Shown: one piece after another, positions 1 through 6,512 of the stretch | Position numbering within the stretch: position 1 is the stretch's first letter | Layout of the letters: each line of letters opens with the position of its first letter | NCBI GenBank assembly: GCA_013817135.1 | Contig: JACDDF010000071.1 | Span: 1 to 8,133, forward strand | Direction: 5' to 3' | Length of the DNA: 8,133 nt | Source: Nitrospirales bacterium | GTDB lineage: Bacteria > Nitrospirota > Nitrospiria > Nitrospirales > UBA8639 | The notes under the pieces: generated by a model | What the model saw: the letters and a program-made list of their open reading frames with translations, nothing else | What the model was told of the DNA's origin: nothing | Database searches by the model: none | Position numbers and translations under genes: made by a program

Positions 1-1
1 G

Positions 2-187
<186 letters not shown>

Positions 188-237
188 CATTCAAGACAGT
201 TGCTGACCCATTCGGCAAAGCTCAGGGCAAGGGCCAA

Positions 238-307
238 CGAAGAATCTAGCTAAGCCATGGAGCTGTTCGACCTAGGCACAGATTCTTCGCCATGGGCTCA
301 GAATGAC
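238..307. repeat. Palindromic intergenic repeat (possible dispersed REP-like element)
   Basis: A perfect 10-base inverted repeat, CGAAGAATCT at 238-247 and AGATTCTTCG at 280-289, encloses 32 bases. The right arm continues through CCATGGGCTCAGAATGAC to 307. Read on the minus strand, this resembles the intergenic repeat type beginning GTCATTCTGAGC and ending GCGAAGAATCT that I recall from many bacterial genomes. CCATGG occurs near both arms (255-260 and 290-295), and CCTAGG lies at 271-276. It could be a folded RNA or DNA element next to the insertion sequence end. The inverted repeat is directly visible; membership in a dispersed family is from memory and needs a genome search. Confidence 0.6.
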
Positions 308-377
308 AATTCTGGATAAACTATCATCACCAGGTTGCCCAATATCTGAATCGGGAATTCTACATTCTGATCGCATC

Positions 378-382
378 AGGAG
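378..382 (+). promoter_or_regulatory. Ribosome binding site of the alcohol dehydrogenase
   Basis: AGGAG lies 3 bases before the ATG at 386 and 6 bases before the adjacent in-frame ATG at 389. The spacing favours 389 as the true start, which would shorten the protein by one methionine. Confidence 0.6.
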
Positions 383-385
383 TGA

Positions 386-1390
386 ATGATGAATGCCATG
401 ATCTTAGAACAGGACGCCGATGTCGCGACGGGTCCTTTACGGGCTCGCGATATCCCCAAACCTGAACCTGGTCCCGGTCAAGTTCGCGTCAAGGTTCATG
501 TCTGCGGAGTGTGCCGCACTGATCTGCATGTCGTCGAAGGCGAACTGCCTCCGTCTACCCGCCCCATTGTCCCTGGACATGAAACCGTCGGCATCGTGGA
601 TCGAGTGGGACAAGGAGTCAAACAGATCAAAGAAGGTGATCGAGTGGGCATCGCCTGGCTCCAGGCAACCTGCGGGACCTGTGAGTTCTGCAAGGCAGGG
701 CGGGAAAATCTGTGCGCACAGGCCACCTTCACCGGATATCACGTCAACGGTGGCTACGCCGAATACGCACTGGTCTCTGAACAATTCGCCTACCCTATTC
801 CATCCGCGTTTACTGACGAAGAGGCCGCCCCCCTGTTGTGTGCCGGCATCATCGGCTATCGCGCCCTGCGCCGTAGTCAGGTTAAACCCGGCCAACGGCT
901 GGGCTTGTACGGATTCGGCGCCTCCGCTCATATTACGATTCAAATCGCACGGCATTGGGGATGCGAAGTCTATGTGTGTTCCTTACGGGAAGAACATCGC
1001 GCGCTGGCTCGCCAGTTGGGAGCGGTCTGGGTCGGAACGGCCTCAGAGATGCCACCGGACACCCTTCACTCGGCGATCATGTTTGCCCCGGCTGGTGAAC
1101 TGGTGCCTCCGGCCCTTCGGGCATTGGAAAAAGGCGGCACACTCGCTTTAGCCGGGATCTACATGACGCCCATTCCAACCTTGGACTATACACTTGATCT
1201 GTTTCAGGAGCGGACACTCCAAAGCGTCACCGCGAACACGCGCCAGGATGGATTGGACCTTTTGAAGGAGGCCGCCGCCATTCCCATTCGCACCCACACG
1301 GTTCCTTTTCAATTAGAGGAAGCCAATCTGGCGCTCCAACAATTAAAGGCCGGAACCATCCAGGGCGCGGGAGTCATACATGTCAGATAA
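386..1390 (+). CDS. Zinc-dependent alcohol dehydrogenase (MDR superfamily)
   Basis: This 334-residue protein has the full medium-chain dehydrogenase layout and a normal length for the group. It should oxidise alcohols, or reduce aldehydes, in the cytoplasm using NAD(P). Visible residues: the catalytic zinc ligands C43 (in CGVCRTDLH, with proton-relay T45 and H48), H65 and E66 (in PGHE), and C152; the structural zinc cysteines C96, C99, C102 and C110; and the Rossmann motif GFGASA at 176-181, with alanine replacing the third glycine. After the second Rossmann strand the sequence is SLR (199-201) rather than an acidic residue, which suggests NADP(H) preference (inference). It resembles the AdhA-like zinc alcohol dehydrogenase subfamily. 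The physiological substrate is unknown. It stands alone, downstream of an insertion-sequence remnant and followed by a long gap. ATG at 389 is an equally good start. Confidence 0.93.
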   Translation: MMNAMILEQDADVATGPLRARDIPKPEPGPGQVRVKVHVCGVCRTDLHVVEGELPPSTRPIVPGHETVGIVDRVGQGVKQIKEGDRVGIAWLQATCGTCEFCKAGRENLCAQATFTGYHVNGGYAEYALVSEQFAYPIPSAFTDEEAAPLLCAGIIGYRALRRSQVKPGQRLGLYGFGASAHITIQIARHWGCEVYVCSLREEHRALARQLGAVWVGTASEMPPDTLHSAIMFAPAGELVPPALRALEKGGTLALAGIYMTPIPTLDYTLDLFQERTLQSVTANTRQDGLDLLKEAAAIPIRTHTVPFQLEEANLALQQLKAGTIQGAGVIHVR

Positions 1391-1849
1391 AGGCATCAAC
1401 TCTCGCTTGAAACGCAGGCCGCGAATGCTATCGCCGATACTGCCCATCCGCCAGTGCTCTCATTCACATTGACATTGTCAGCTTAATACCCGGCGGCCGG
1501 AGAATCGGGTTTGCCAGGATCGGACGCCCCACAGAACCCCTCCGCCCCCTGGTCGGAAATTTGTTGGAGCGACCACGCCAGATCGTTCCGGATCAAACGA
1601 TCCCCGGAGCGGTACGTCGTCCCATCCGACTGAAAAAAATCGGCGGGCTGTGGTCACTGAGAAAAGGGGTCGGCCGATGTCGGACAATTTCACGAGAGCG
1701 CTTTTCATGAACGCCTAAATCTGTTCTCTATTCTATTGAGCCCGCGTCTTGCTTCTCACTTCATATTGAGTGAGTATTGGGTGAACATTAGATAGATGAA
1801 TAGTTCTCAATCTTTTCCCCTTAATTTCCTGTTCCAATAAGACCTGACC
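1391..1849. other. 459-base stretch without a convincing gene
   Basis: No protein family is recognisable on either strand. The longest open frame is on the minus strand, 1708 down to 1478 (76 codons from an ATG). It has a Gly/Arg-rich, low-information translation and only a weak possible binding site, so I do not call it a gene. A hairpin-like sequence at 1587-1608 (TCCGGATC, loop AAAC, GATC plus CCCGGA) has an 8-base stem with a 2-base bulge. The last 110 bases are AT-richer and probably hold the promoter of the membrane protein gene that follows. Confidence 0.5.
1766..1794 (+). promoter_or_regulatory. Possible sigma70-type promoter for the MgtC/DUF4010 gene
   Basis: TTGAGT (1766-1771) and TAGATA (1789-1794) are separated by exactly 17 bases within an AT-rich stretch about 60 bases upstream of the start codon. 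The -35 matches 4 of 6 consensus bases and the -10 only 3 of 6, so this is a weak prediction. Confidence 0.25.
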
Positions 1850-1852
1850 TTG

Positions 1853-3145
1853 ATGACCATTGAAGAATCTATTCTTGGCTTTCTGGTGGCCCTCGCCGCA
1901 GGGGCTTTGATTGGCTTGGAACGTCAGCAGGATCTGAGCGTAGAGCCCAAAACCGGCATCGGTGGCGTGCGGACCTTTCCCTTGATCGCCCTTGCCGGAG
2001 CCATGTCGGCGTTTATCTCCCAGGTCCTTGGCGTGTGGCCCATTATTGCCACACTCCTGATTCTTGGCGGGCTCCTGGCTGTGGCGTACGACAAGGAATG
2101 GGGTCGAAAGGATCCCCCTGGGATCATCACCCCACTCGCGGCTCTGATCACGTTTCTCCTGGGAGTCCTCGCCTTGCTCCCTGCCCTTCCCATTGATGCT
2201 CCACATCGGTATCTCCTCATTGTCGGTAGCGCAGGGGTCGTCATGGCCTTGCTGTCCTTAAAAGAACGACTGCATCATGTGGTGCAACAGGTGTCCGATG
2301 ATGATATCTATGCGACGGCCAAATTTGTCATTTTAGCCCTCGTCGTCCTGCCTCTTCTCCCCAACCGCACCTTCGGTCCTCTGGATGTCCTCAATCCCTT
2401 CCATACCGGCATCATGGTCGTTCTCATTGCGGGGGTGAGTTTTTTGGGATATCTCTGCACTCGCATCATCGGTTCCCATAAAGGCCTTGCCACAACAGGC
2501 ATTGTGGGAGGCCTGGTCTCATCCACCGCCGTCACCATCAGCATGGCCACACAAGCAGGGGAACACCCACGTCTGGCCCTACCCGGAGCGACAGCCATCC
2601 TAGGCGCGTCCAGCACCATGTTTGCCAGGATGCTGGTCATCATGAGCCTTCTGCAACCGGATCTGTTTCTCATGCTTCTCGCGCCTTTGGGGGGCATGGC
2701 CCTCTGCGGGTATGTCATGAGTTTCATCTTATTTAGCAAAGCGCAACGCATACCGGCGGATGGTCCGGACATCTCCCATCGCAACCCGTTCGAATTACGT
2801 CCGGCCCTGGGATTTGGTGTATTGTATGCCGGAGTCCTGTTCATCTCGAAAGCCGCCCAAACCTACCTGGGCGATCAAGGGTTGTATGCGTCCAGTCTCC
2901 TGGCCGGAACCACCGACGTGGATGCCATCATGTTGTCAATTGTCCGATTACAGCAAGACGGACTGCTGGCCTGGACTGCCGCCACGGCCATCACTCTGGC
3001 GGCCATGACAAATACGATCGTAAAGCTTTTGTTAGCAGGATGGTTTGGAGGAAAACCGCTCATGAAATATGTGGCGCCGGGGATGATGGCCATTTTGGCA
3101 ACCGGCAGTCTCATCCTGATCGTCTTTGGCTTCACGCACCCTTAA
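1853..3145 (+). CDS. MgtC/SapB family membrane protein with DUF4010 domain
   Basis: This polytopic inner-membrane protein has 430 residues and about a dozen hydrophobic segments. The N-terminal MgtC-like domain (about 5-140) carries the signature GALIGLERQ at 17-25 and GGVRTFPLIAL at 37-47. The C-terminal DUF4010 half (about 150-400) carries DDDIYATAKF at 149-158, LPLLPNRTFGP at 166-176, GVSFLGY at 194-200 and LVSSTAVT at 221-228. Some MgtC proteins affect magnesium starvation survival and F-type ATPase activity in pathogens; the function of the long two-domain form is not established and transport is only a guess. I chose the ATG at 1853; a TTG directly upstream at 1850 would add one residue. 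There is no clear Shine-Dalgarno sequence. The gene ends 25 bases before the nucleotidyltransferase, which suggests co-transcription. Confidence 0.88.
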   Translation: MTIEESILGFLVALAAGALIGLERQQDLSVEPKTGIGGVRTFPLIALAGAMSAFISQVLGVWPIIATLLILGGLLAVAYDKEWGRKDPPGIITPLAALITFLLGVLALLPALPIDAPHRYLLIVGSAGVVMALLSLKERLHHVVQQVSDDDIYATAKFVILALVVLPLLPNRTFGPLDVLNPFHTGIMVVLIAGVSFLGYLCTRIIGSHKGLATTGIVGGLVSSTAVTISMATQAGEHPRLALPGATAILGASSTMFARMLVIMSLLQPDLFLMLLAPLGGMALCGYVMSFILFSKAQRIPADGPDISHRNPFELRPALGFGVLYAGVLFISKAAQTYLGDQGLYASSLLAGTTDVDAIMLSIVRLQQDGLLAWTAATAITLAAMTNTIVKLLLAGWFGGKPLMKYVAPGMMAILATGSLILIVFGFTHP

Positions 3146-3170
3146 TTGTTTGAATTGGTAAAAATTTTTT

Positions 3171-3851
3171 ATGCACTCTCATTCGAACGATCCCAGGCAT
3201 ACGATCCTCAAAGTTCTCGTTGGGTCTCATGCCCATGGGTTAGCCTCCTACGAGAGCGACCGGGATTTCCGTCGGGTCTATGTCATCCCGACGGAGGAGA
3301 TGTTTCAGTTGGGATTTAAATATCCCGCCTCGCAGTGGACCAAAGGTGATGGCGATGAAACGGCTTGGGAGGTCGGACAATTTCTTCTGCTGGCGACTCA
3401 GGGCCATCCGCTTATTCTTGAGACGTTAGTGGCACCGGTCATCACAGCCGATCCCTGGGGAGAACAATTGCGCTTGCTGTTCCCGGCGCTTTGTTCGCCT
3501 CAAAAAGTCTTTGAGGCCTTTACCAACTATGCCAATAATCAACGCACCAAGTTGCTGGAAAAGAAAGATGGACGACCGGCAAAGTATGCCGCCGTCTATA
3601 TCCGGGTTCTCTACAACCTCTGTGAATTGCTCGAGTCAGGAAGTTTCCACATCCGCATTGCGGACACGTCGGCAGGAGAACGGCTGACTCGCATCAAAAA
3701 TGGACAATACCGATTAGGAGAAGTGATGGAGTGGGGGGAAGATCTTACAGCGCAGGCATGGCACTTAATTCCTGGATGCCGGGATCAAAAAGATCTGCCA
3801 CGCATCAATGACTTCCTGGTGGCCATTCGCCGCGGGTTTCTTTCCCCTTGA
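3171..3851 (+). CDS. Predicted nucleotidyltransferase, YcgL/RlaP type (DNA polymerase beta superfamily)
   Basis: This 226-residue cytoplasmic protein begins with a minimal nucleotidyltransferase core: GSHAHGLASYESDRDFR at 18-34, where G18-S19 form the helix-capping motif and D30 and D32 the metal-binding acidic pair. The following blocks are also typical of the family: DET at 62-64, EVGQFLLLATQGHP at 67-80 and ILETLVAP at 82-89. A helical C-terminal half contains the NYANNQ and KYAAVYIRVLYNLCELLESG stretches. Members are sometimes encoded beside RNA repair ligases (hence RlaP, RNA ligase-associated protein), but no ligase is visible here, so the substrate is unknown. An in-frame TAA at 3159-3161 rules out starts further upstream, making the ATG at 3171 the earliest. 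No good ribosome binding site is seen; the 25-base gap after the membrane protein gene suggests translation following its upstream neighbour. Confidence 0.85.
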   Translation: MHSHSNDPRHTILKVLVGSHAHGLASYESDRDFRRVYVIPTEEMFQLGFKYPASQWTKGDGDETAWEVGQFLLLATQGHPLILETLVAPVITADPWGEQLRLLFPALCSPQKVFEAFTNYANNQRTKLLEKKDGRPAKYAAVYIRVLYNLCELLESGSFHIRIADTSAGERLTRIKNGQYRLGEVMEWGEDLTAQAWHLIPGCRDQKDLPRINDFLVAIRRGFLSP

Positions 3852-4123
3852 ATGCCTCTGCAACAACAACATCACATAACCACGGGATGATGGCGCCAAC
3901 ATTGAGCCCTGCGGTTTTCTGGAACAAGCTCCTCATTGAGAAATTTCATCGTCGAATTCCTTTGGCTCCCACGAATCGCCTTCACTATTTAATGTACCAA
4001 CGATTAGTATTCAGGTTGCTCAAGGATTACGATAGAATGCTTTTCAGGAAAGTTGTCTCTTGTATTCTTTTGCGGAAAAAGGCTAGCTTTACAATCGTGA
4101 GGCATCATGTTGCTCTAACGTAA
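3848..4123 (+). CDS. Weakly supported small basic ORF, hypothetical
   Basis: An open frame of 91 codons starts at a TTG overlapping the TGA of the nucleotidyltransferase gene (TTGA). ATGs at 3887 and 3890 would give about 78 residues. The product would be strongly basic, with a Leu/Arg/Lys-rich middle (positions about 55-80) and no recognised domain. The last third is AT-richer than the neighbouring genes, and no clear ribosome binding site precedes either start. It occupies nearly all of the gap between the nucleotidyltransferase gene and cbpA, which otherwise shows nothing. It may be a real lineage-specific gene, or chance openness in a non-coding leader region of cbpA. Confidence 0.25.
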   Translation: MNASATTTSHNHGMMAPTLSPAVFWNKLLIEKFHRRIPLAPTNRLHYLMYQRLVFRLLKDYDRMLFRKVVSCILLRKKASFTIVRHHVALT

Positions 4124-4146
4124 CTGAGCCATTTTTTAAACTAGTC

Positions 4147-4151
4147 AAGGA
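4147..4151 (+). promoter_or_regulatory. Ribosome binding site of cbpA
   Basis: AAGGA lies 9 bases upstream of the ATG at 4161, which is also where the J-domain protein alignment begins. It supports this start. Confidence 0.6.
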
Positions 4152-4160
4152 TTTTCATCT

Positions 4161-5120
4161 ATGGCATCCGCACAACAAGATTTTTACGACATACTGGGGG
4201 TTAAAAAAACCGTCGACGCCAAAGAGCTCAAAAAAGCCTATCGTCGGCTGGCACGCCAGTATCATCCGGATTTACATCCCGGCGAAAAAAAGACGGAAAT
4301 GGAAAAGAAATTCAAAGAGCTGAATGAAGCCTATGAAGTCTTAGGGGATGAGGAAAATAGAAAAAAATACGATCAATACGGCATGAACTGGAAGGAAGCC
4401 GAAGCCTATGAACGCGCACGCCAACAGGGCGGAGGATCGTATCCAGGGGGAGGACCCGGCGGATATACCCAGGGAGGCGGTGATTTCAATGACATATTTG
4501 AATCCATGTTCCGCCAGGGGGCTCAACGGGAAGGGGCCGGCTTTCGCGGCTTCGCCATGGCGGGAGCCGACCTGGAAGCCAATCTGCCGATCTCACTACG
4601 AGAAGCCTTCACGGGTACACGCCGGGCCTTAAACCTTCCTGATGCCAGCGGAATTCCTCGTCCGATCGAAGTCCGCATTCCGGCCGGAGTGCGAGATGGG
4701 GAACGACTTCGCGTAAAAGGGAAGGGGGCGCCGGGTCGTGGCGGAGGGCCACCGGGGGATTTATTATTCCATGTCCAGATTGCCCCTCATCCCGTGTTTC
4801 AACGCAAAGATTCAGATATTGTGGTGACTCTCCCCCTTTGGCCGTGGGAAGCCGTATTAGGGACCGACATGCCGGTACCCACATTATCCGGAACGGTCCG
4901 CCTGAAAATTCCGGCCGGAAGCCAATCCCAACAACGGATGCGATTAAAGGGGAAGGGACTTCCCAAGCGAACAGGTGGGCATGGTGATCAGTTTGTGGTT
5001 CTCGACATCGTCACCCCTGAGACTCCTTCTCCTGAGGAACAACTGCTCTATGAGCAATTAGCGAAATTTGATCATCCCGATCCCCGTTCAACCCTTCTTC
5101 GGGAGGCCACCAATGACTGA
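4161..5120 (+). CDS. cbpA: CbpA-type DnaJ co-chaperone (J-domain protein)
   Basis: This 319-residue class B J-domain protein stimulates the ATPase of DnaK (Hsp70) and delivers substrates to it; in E. coli CbpA also binds curved DNA. The J domain spans about 6-74 and has the obligatory HPD at 35-37, with the basic helix II before it (KKAYRRLARQY) and NEAYEVLGDEENRKKYD after it. A glycine-rich linker follows at about 89-131 (repeated GGG, with DIFESMF inside). There is no Cys-rich zinc-finger region, which separates it from DnaJ itself. Two beta-rich C-terminal substrate-binding domains run from about 137 to 300, including ISLREAFTGTRR, RIPAGVRDGERLRVKGKG and the parallel KIPAGSQ and RLKGKGLP. 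Length is slightly above E. coli CbpA. The downstream cbpM partner gene makes the CbpA assignment firm. Confidence 0.93.
   Translation: MASAQQDFYDILGVKKTVDAKELKKAYRRLARQYHPDLHPGEKKTEMEKKFKELNEAYEVLGDEENRKKYDQYGMNWKEAEAYERARQQGGGSYPGGGPGGYTQGGGDFNDIFESMFRQGAQREGAGFRGFAMAGADLEANLPISLREAFTGTRRALNLPDASGIPRPIEVRIPAGVRDGERLRVKGKGAPGRGGGPPGDLLFHVQIAPHPVFQRKDSDIVVTLPLWPWEAVLGTDMPVPTLSGTVRLKIPAGSQSQQRMRLKGKGLPKRTGGHGDQFVVLDIVTPETPSPEEQLLYEQLAKFDHPDPRSTLLREATND
5101..5106 (+). promoter_or_regulatory. Ribosome binding site deciding the cbpM start
   Basis: GGGAGG lies inside the last codons of cbpA, 6 bases before the ATG at 5113. It picks this start over an in-frame ATG at 5068, which would add 15 residues unlike the family and overlap cbpA more deeply. 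Confidence 0.75.
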
Positions 5121-5439
5121 AGAACCACAACCCACGCTGGAACAGGTTACCGCCGAAATTATTACCTCTGGGAGCATCCGCCGGGAAGAAGTGTGTGCCC
5201 GATTAGGAATTGGTGAAGACGTGTTGGAGGTATGTCTGAGATGGGAAATCATTCAACCACCGGAACCCGACCCGCACGGAACAGTGTTTTTTCCAGAAGA
5301 TACGCTTGACCGGTTGGGTCGTGGCCTCCGGTTACATCGAGACTTAGGGATTAACTGGCCAGGAGTCAGCGTGGCCTTGGAATTGTTGGACCGCATGGAG
5401 GAACTGGAACAACAGATCCACAGTCTTTCAAACGAGTAA
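5113..5439 (+). CDS. cbpM: CbpM-like chaperone modulator (MerR-type fold)
   Basis: This 108-residue protein is about the length of known CbpM. CbpM binds the J domain of CbpA and inhibits both its co-chaperone and DNA-binding activity. The N-terminal half resembles a MerR winged-helix: REEVCARLGI at 24-33, then LRWEIIQPPE at 42-51, and the FFPEDTLDRLGRGLRLHRDL stretch at 59-78. It ends with the typical INWPGVSVALELLDRMEELE helix at 80-99, which probably forms a coiled coil. The start overlaps the cbpA end by 8 bases, so the two are translationally coupled and made in linked amounts, as expected for a chaperone and its inhibitor. MerR-like transcription factors also share this layout, but the short length and the position next to cbpA favour CbpM. 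Confidence 0.88.
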   Translation: MTEEPQPTLEQVTAEIITSGSIRREEVCARLGIGEDVLEVCLRWEIIQPPEPDPHGTVFFPEDTLDRLGRGLRLHRDLGINWPGVSVALELLDRMEELEQQIHSLSNE

Positions 5440-5908
5440 ATTCAAGACATTCCACTATCCCCAAGAACAACTTTCGAAAATGACTCACCAAGCCCTTCCT
5501 CCATACCTGCCGACCGGAAACTATCAGGCCTTTCTCCCTGTCTTCTTTGCAGATGTCAAACATAAACATTAAGCGATAGCCTCACTCATCGGTGGGGTCT
5601 ATCATTTTCGATCAAATCGGAAATTGAACAGGATTCCTCCACCTTTCCCTCTGTGGAGGTTTTATCAGGATAGTGCAAAATCCCTACTCGGCCTGCCTCC
5701 CGTCAATTCCGAAACTTCACCGGACCCCTTTGCAAACACACTTACGATTTTGAACCTCCGTCTTTTGAGGCATGTTTATTTCAGACTGACTCCAGCTATA
5801 AATTTCCACCACGAAGGCACCCCATTTATTATGGAGGCAAAAGGACACATAACCAGGAAGAATTGAAGTTAATTGGAATCACGATAACACCAGAAAAAAG
5901 GGAACAAC
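5440..5908. other. 469-base stretch without a convincing gene downstream of cbpM
   Basis: No protein family is recognised. A 30-codon frame starting ATG at 5480 and ending TAA at 5570-5572 (MTHQALPPYLPTGNYQAFLP at its start) lacks a clear binding site. A TTG-initiated 80-codon frame at 5624-5866 overlaps the terminator-like stem and looks accidental. The stretch probably holds the 3' untranslated region of the cbpA-cbpM transcript, a terminator and the promoter of the next small gene. Confidence 0.45.
5636..5664 (+). terminator. Possible intrinsic terminator downstream of cbpM
   Basis: A perfect 7-base stem, CCTCCAC (5636-5642) and GTGGAGG (5653-5659), with a 10-base loop is followed by TTTTA. 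The stem is GC-rich and the T-run short. It lies about 200 bases after cbpM, so it may end that transcript with a long 3' tail. Confidence 0.45.
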
Positions 5909-6037
5909 ATGAGATTTTTTATCATCATTTTCATCAGCACCCTGTTGTCAGCTCTAATTGCAACATCTGTTGGTTCCCTAGCGGGCGAACTGATAAATCG
6001 GCTTTTCTTAATCGTGAATGAGACATTGATCCAATAA
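5909..6037 (+). CDS. Small hydrophobic protein or signal-peptide-bearing fragment (42 aa)
   Basis: ATG at 5909 is preceded by AAAGGGA with a 5-6 base spacing, a good ribosome binding site. The product starts MRFFIIIFISTLLSALIATS, one long hydrophobic helix with a basic second residue, followed by LAGELINRLF and a short polar end. It could be a single-pass small membrane protein, or the export signal of a longer protein: the same frame continues openly after the TAA at 6035-6037 (see the pseudogene entry). No family is recognised. The antisense frame over the same bases has no comparable signal. Confidence 0.4.
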   Translation: MRFFIIIFISTLLSALIATSVGSLAGELINRLFLIVNETLIQ

Positions 6038-6319
6038 GATTGTGCCTTTCTCACCACTCCAGGCAGGTCAGAGACCCACACAGCTCTTCACGACGACCAG
6101 GCGATACCTCCCACCCCAAATCTTGACACACGTAATATTCTGGAGTCTGCGATCCAAGTTGATGGCGAACCATATCCCGTCATTGGCGCAATGGCCGATG
6201 GGACGGTGGCAATCATTGCCCTATTCAATTTCGATGGACGTCGGTTGCAAAATCATCACCTCCGCGGCCTGATTTTGGGGCAAAGTGGGACGAATGAACT
6301 CATCCGGCATGGGGCATGA
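5909..6319 (+). pseudogene. Probable exported/membrane protein gene interrupted by in-frame TAA
   Basis: The frame opened by the ATG at 5909 meets a TAA at 6035-6037, then stays open for another 93 codons to a TGA at 6317-6319. The downstream part looks protein-like in exactly this frame, for example NILESAIQVDGEPYPVIGAM and then VAIIALFNFDGRRLQ, LRGLILGQSG. Read together it would be an approximately 135-residue protein with an N-terminal hydrophobic signal. The downstream half has no good start of its own except an ATG at 6191, which would leave only 42 residues. No family is recognised. Alternatives: two independent small genes, a base-call error at the TAA, or chance openness. Confidence 0.4.
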
Positions 6320-6512
6320 GGGTACACTTTCAACCCGCCTTCCCATTCAACCAGATAGTCAACCACCCCCCCCAAATTTTCTGTGTGTGCCATTTTCCTT
6401 CAATTCTATGCAGAACGATTCGATCACGAGTTGCGGCATGAAAACTGGATTTATCCATTCATAGGGATGGAGGTTACAACAGATATGTATTCACCATAAA
6501 AGCGAGGCAAGG

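Larger units (their letters stand above)
188..385. other. IS110 downstream non-coding region up to the dehydrogenase gene
   Basis: These 198 bases separate the transposase stop from the dehydrogenase start. No ORF stands out. The first part could be the right-hand non-coding end of the insertion element. The middle holds a palindromic repeat, described separately, and the last bases hold the ribosome binding site of the dehydrogenase. The exact insertion-element boundary cannot be seen from one copy. Confidence 0.5.

Noticed and set aside
437..955. Minus-strand open frame antisense to the alcohol dehydrogenase
   Set aside because: Its translation shows no domain and mirrors the coding constraints of the opposite strand.
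420..1151. Long open frame overlapping the alcohol dehydrogenase on the same strand
   Set aside because: It is a shifted-frame shadow: the dehydrogenase frame has all expected catalytic and structural motifs, and this one has none.
1478..1708. Minus-strand 76-codon frame in the gap before the MgtC/DUF4010 gene
   Set aside because: No family, only a weak binding site and a Gly/Arg-rich translation typical of accidental frames; kept only as a remark on the gap.
1733..2844. Several minus-strand frames opposite the MgtC/DUF4010 gene
   Set aside because: Translations are low-complexity and charged without motifs; the plus strand is clearly coding through 1853-3145.
5869..6081. Minus-strand 70-codon frame opposite the small hydrophobic protein
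   Set aside because: It has no recognisable features; the plus strand has a ribosome binding site and a clear hydrophobic segment.
6042..6272. Open frame of 76 codons over the second interrupted gene
   Set aside because: The alternative frame is continuous with the signal-like leader and gives a more protein-like sequence; this one lacks a binding site.
6366..6373. Run of eight C residues
   Set aside because: It could be a slippage-prone tract, but it lies outside any supported reading frame, so phase variation has no visible target.
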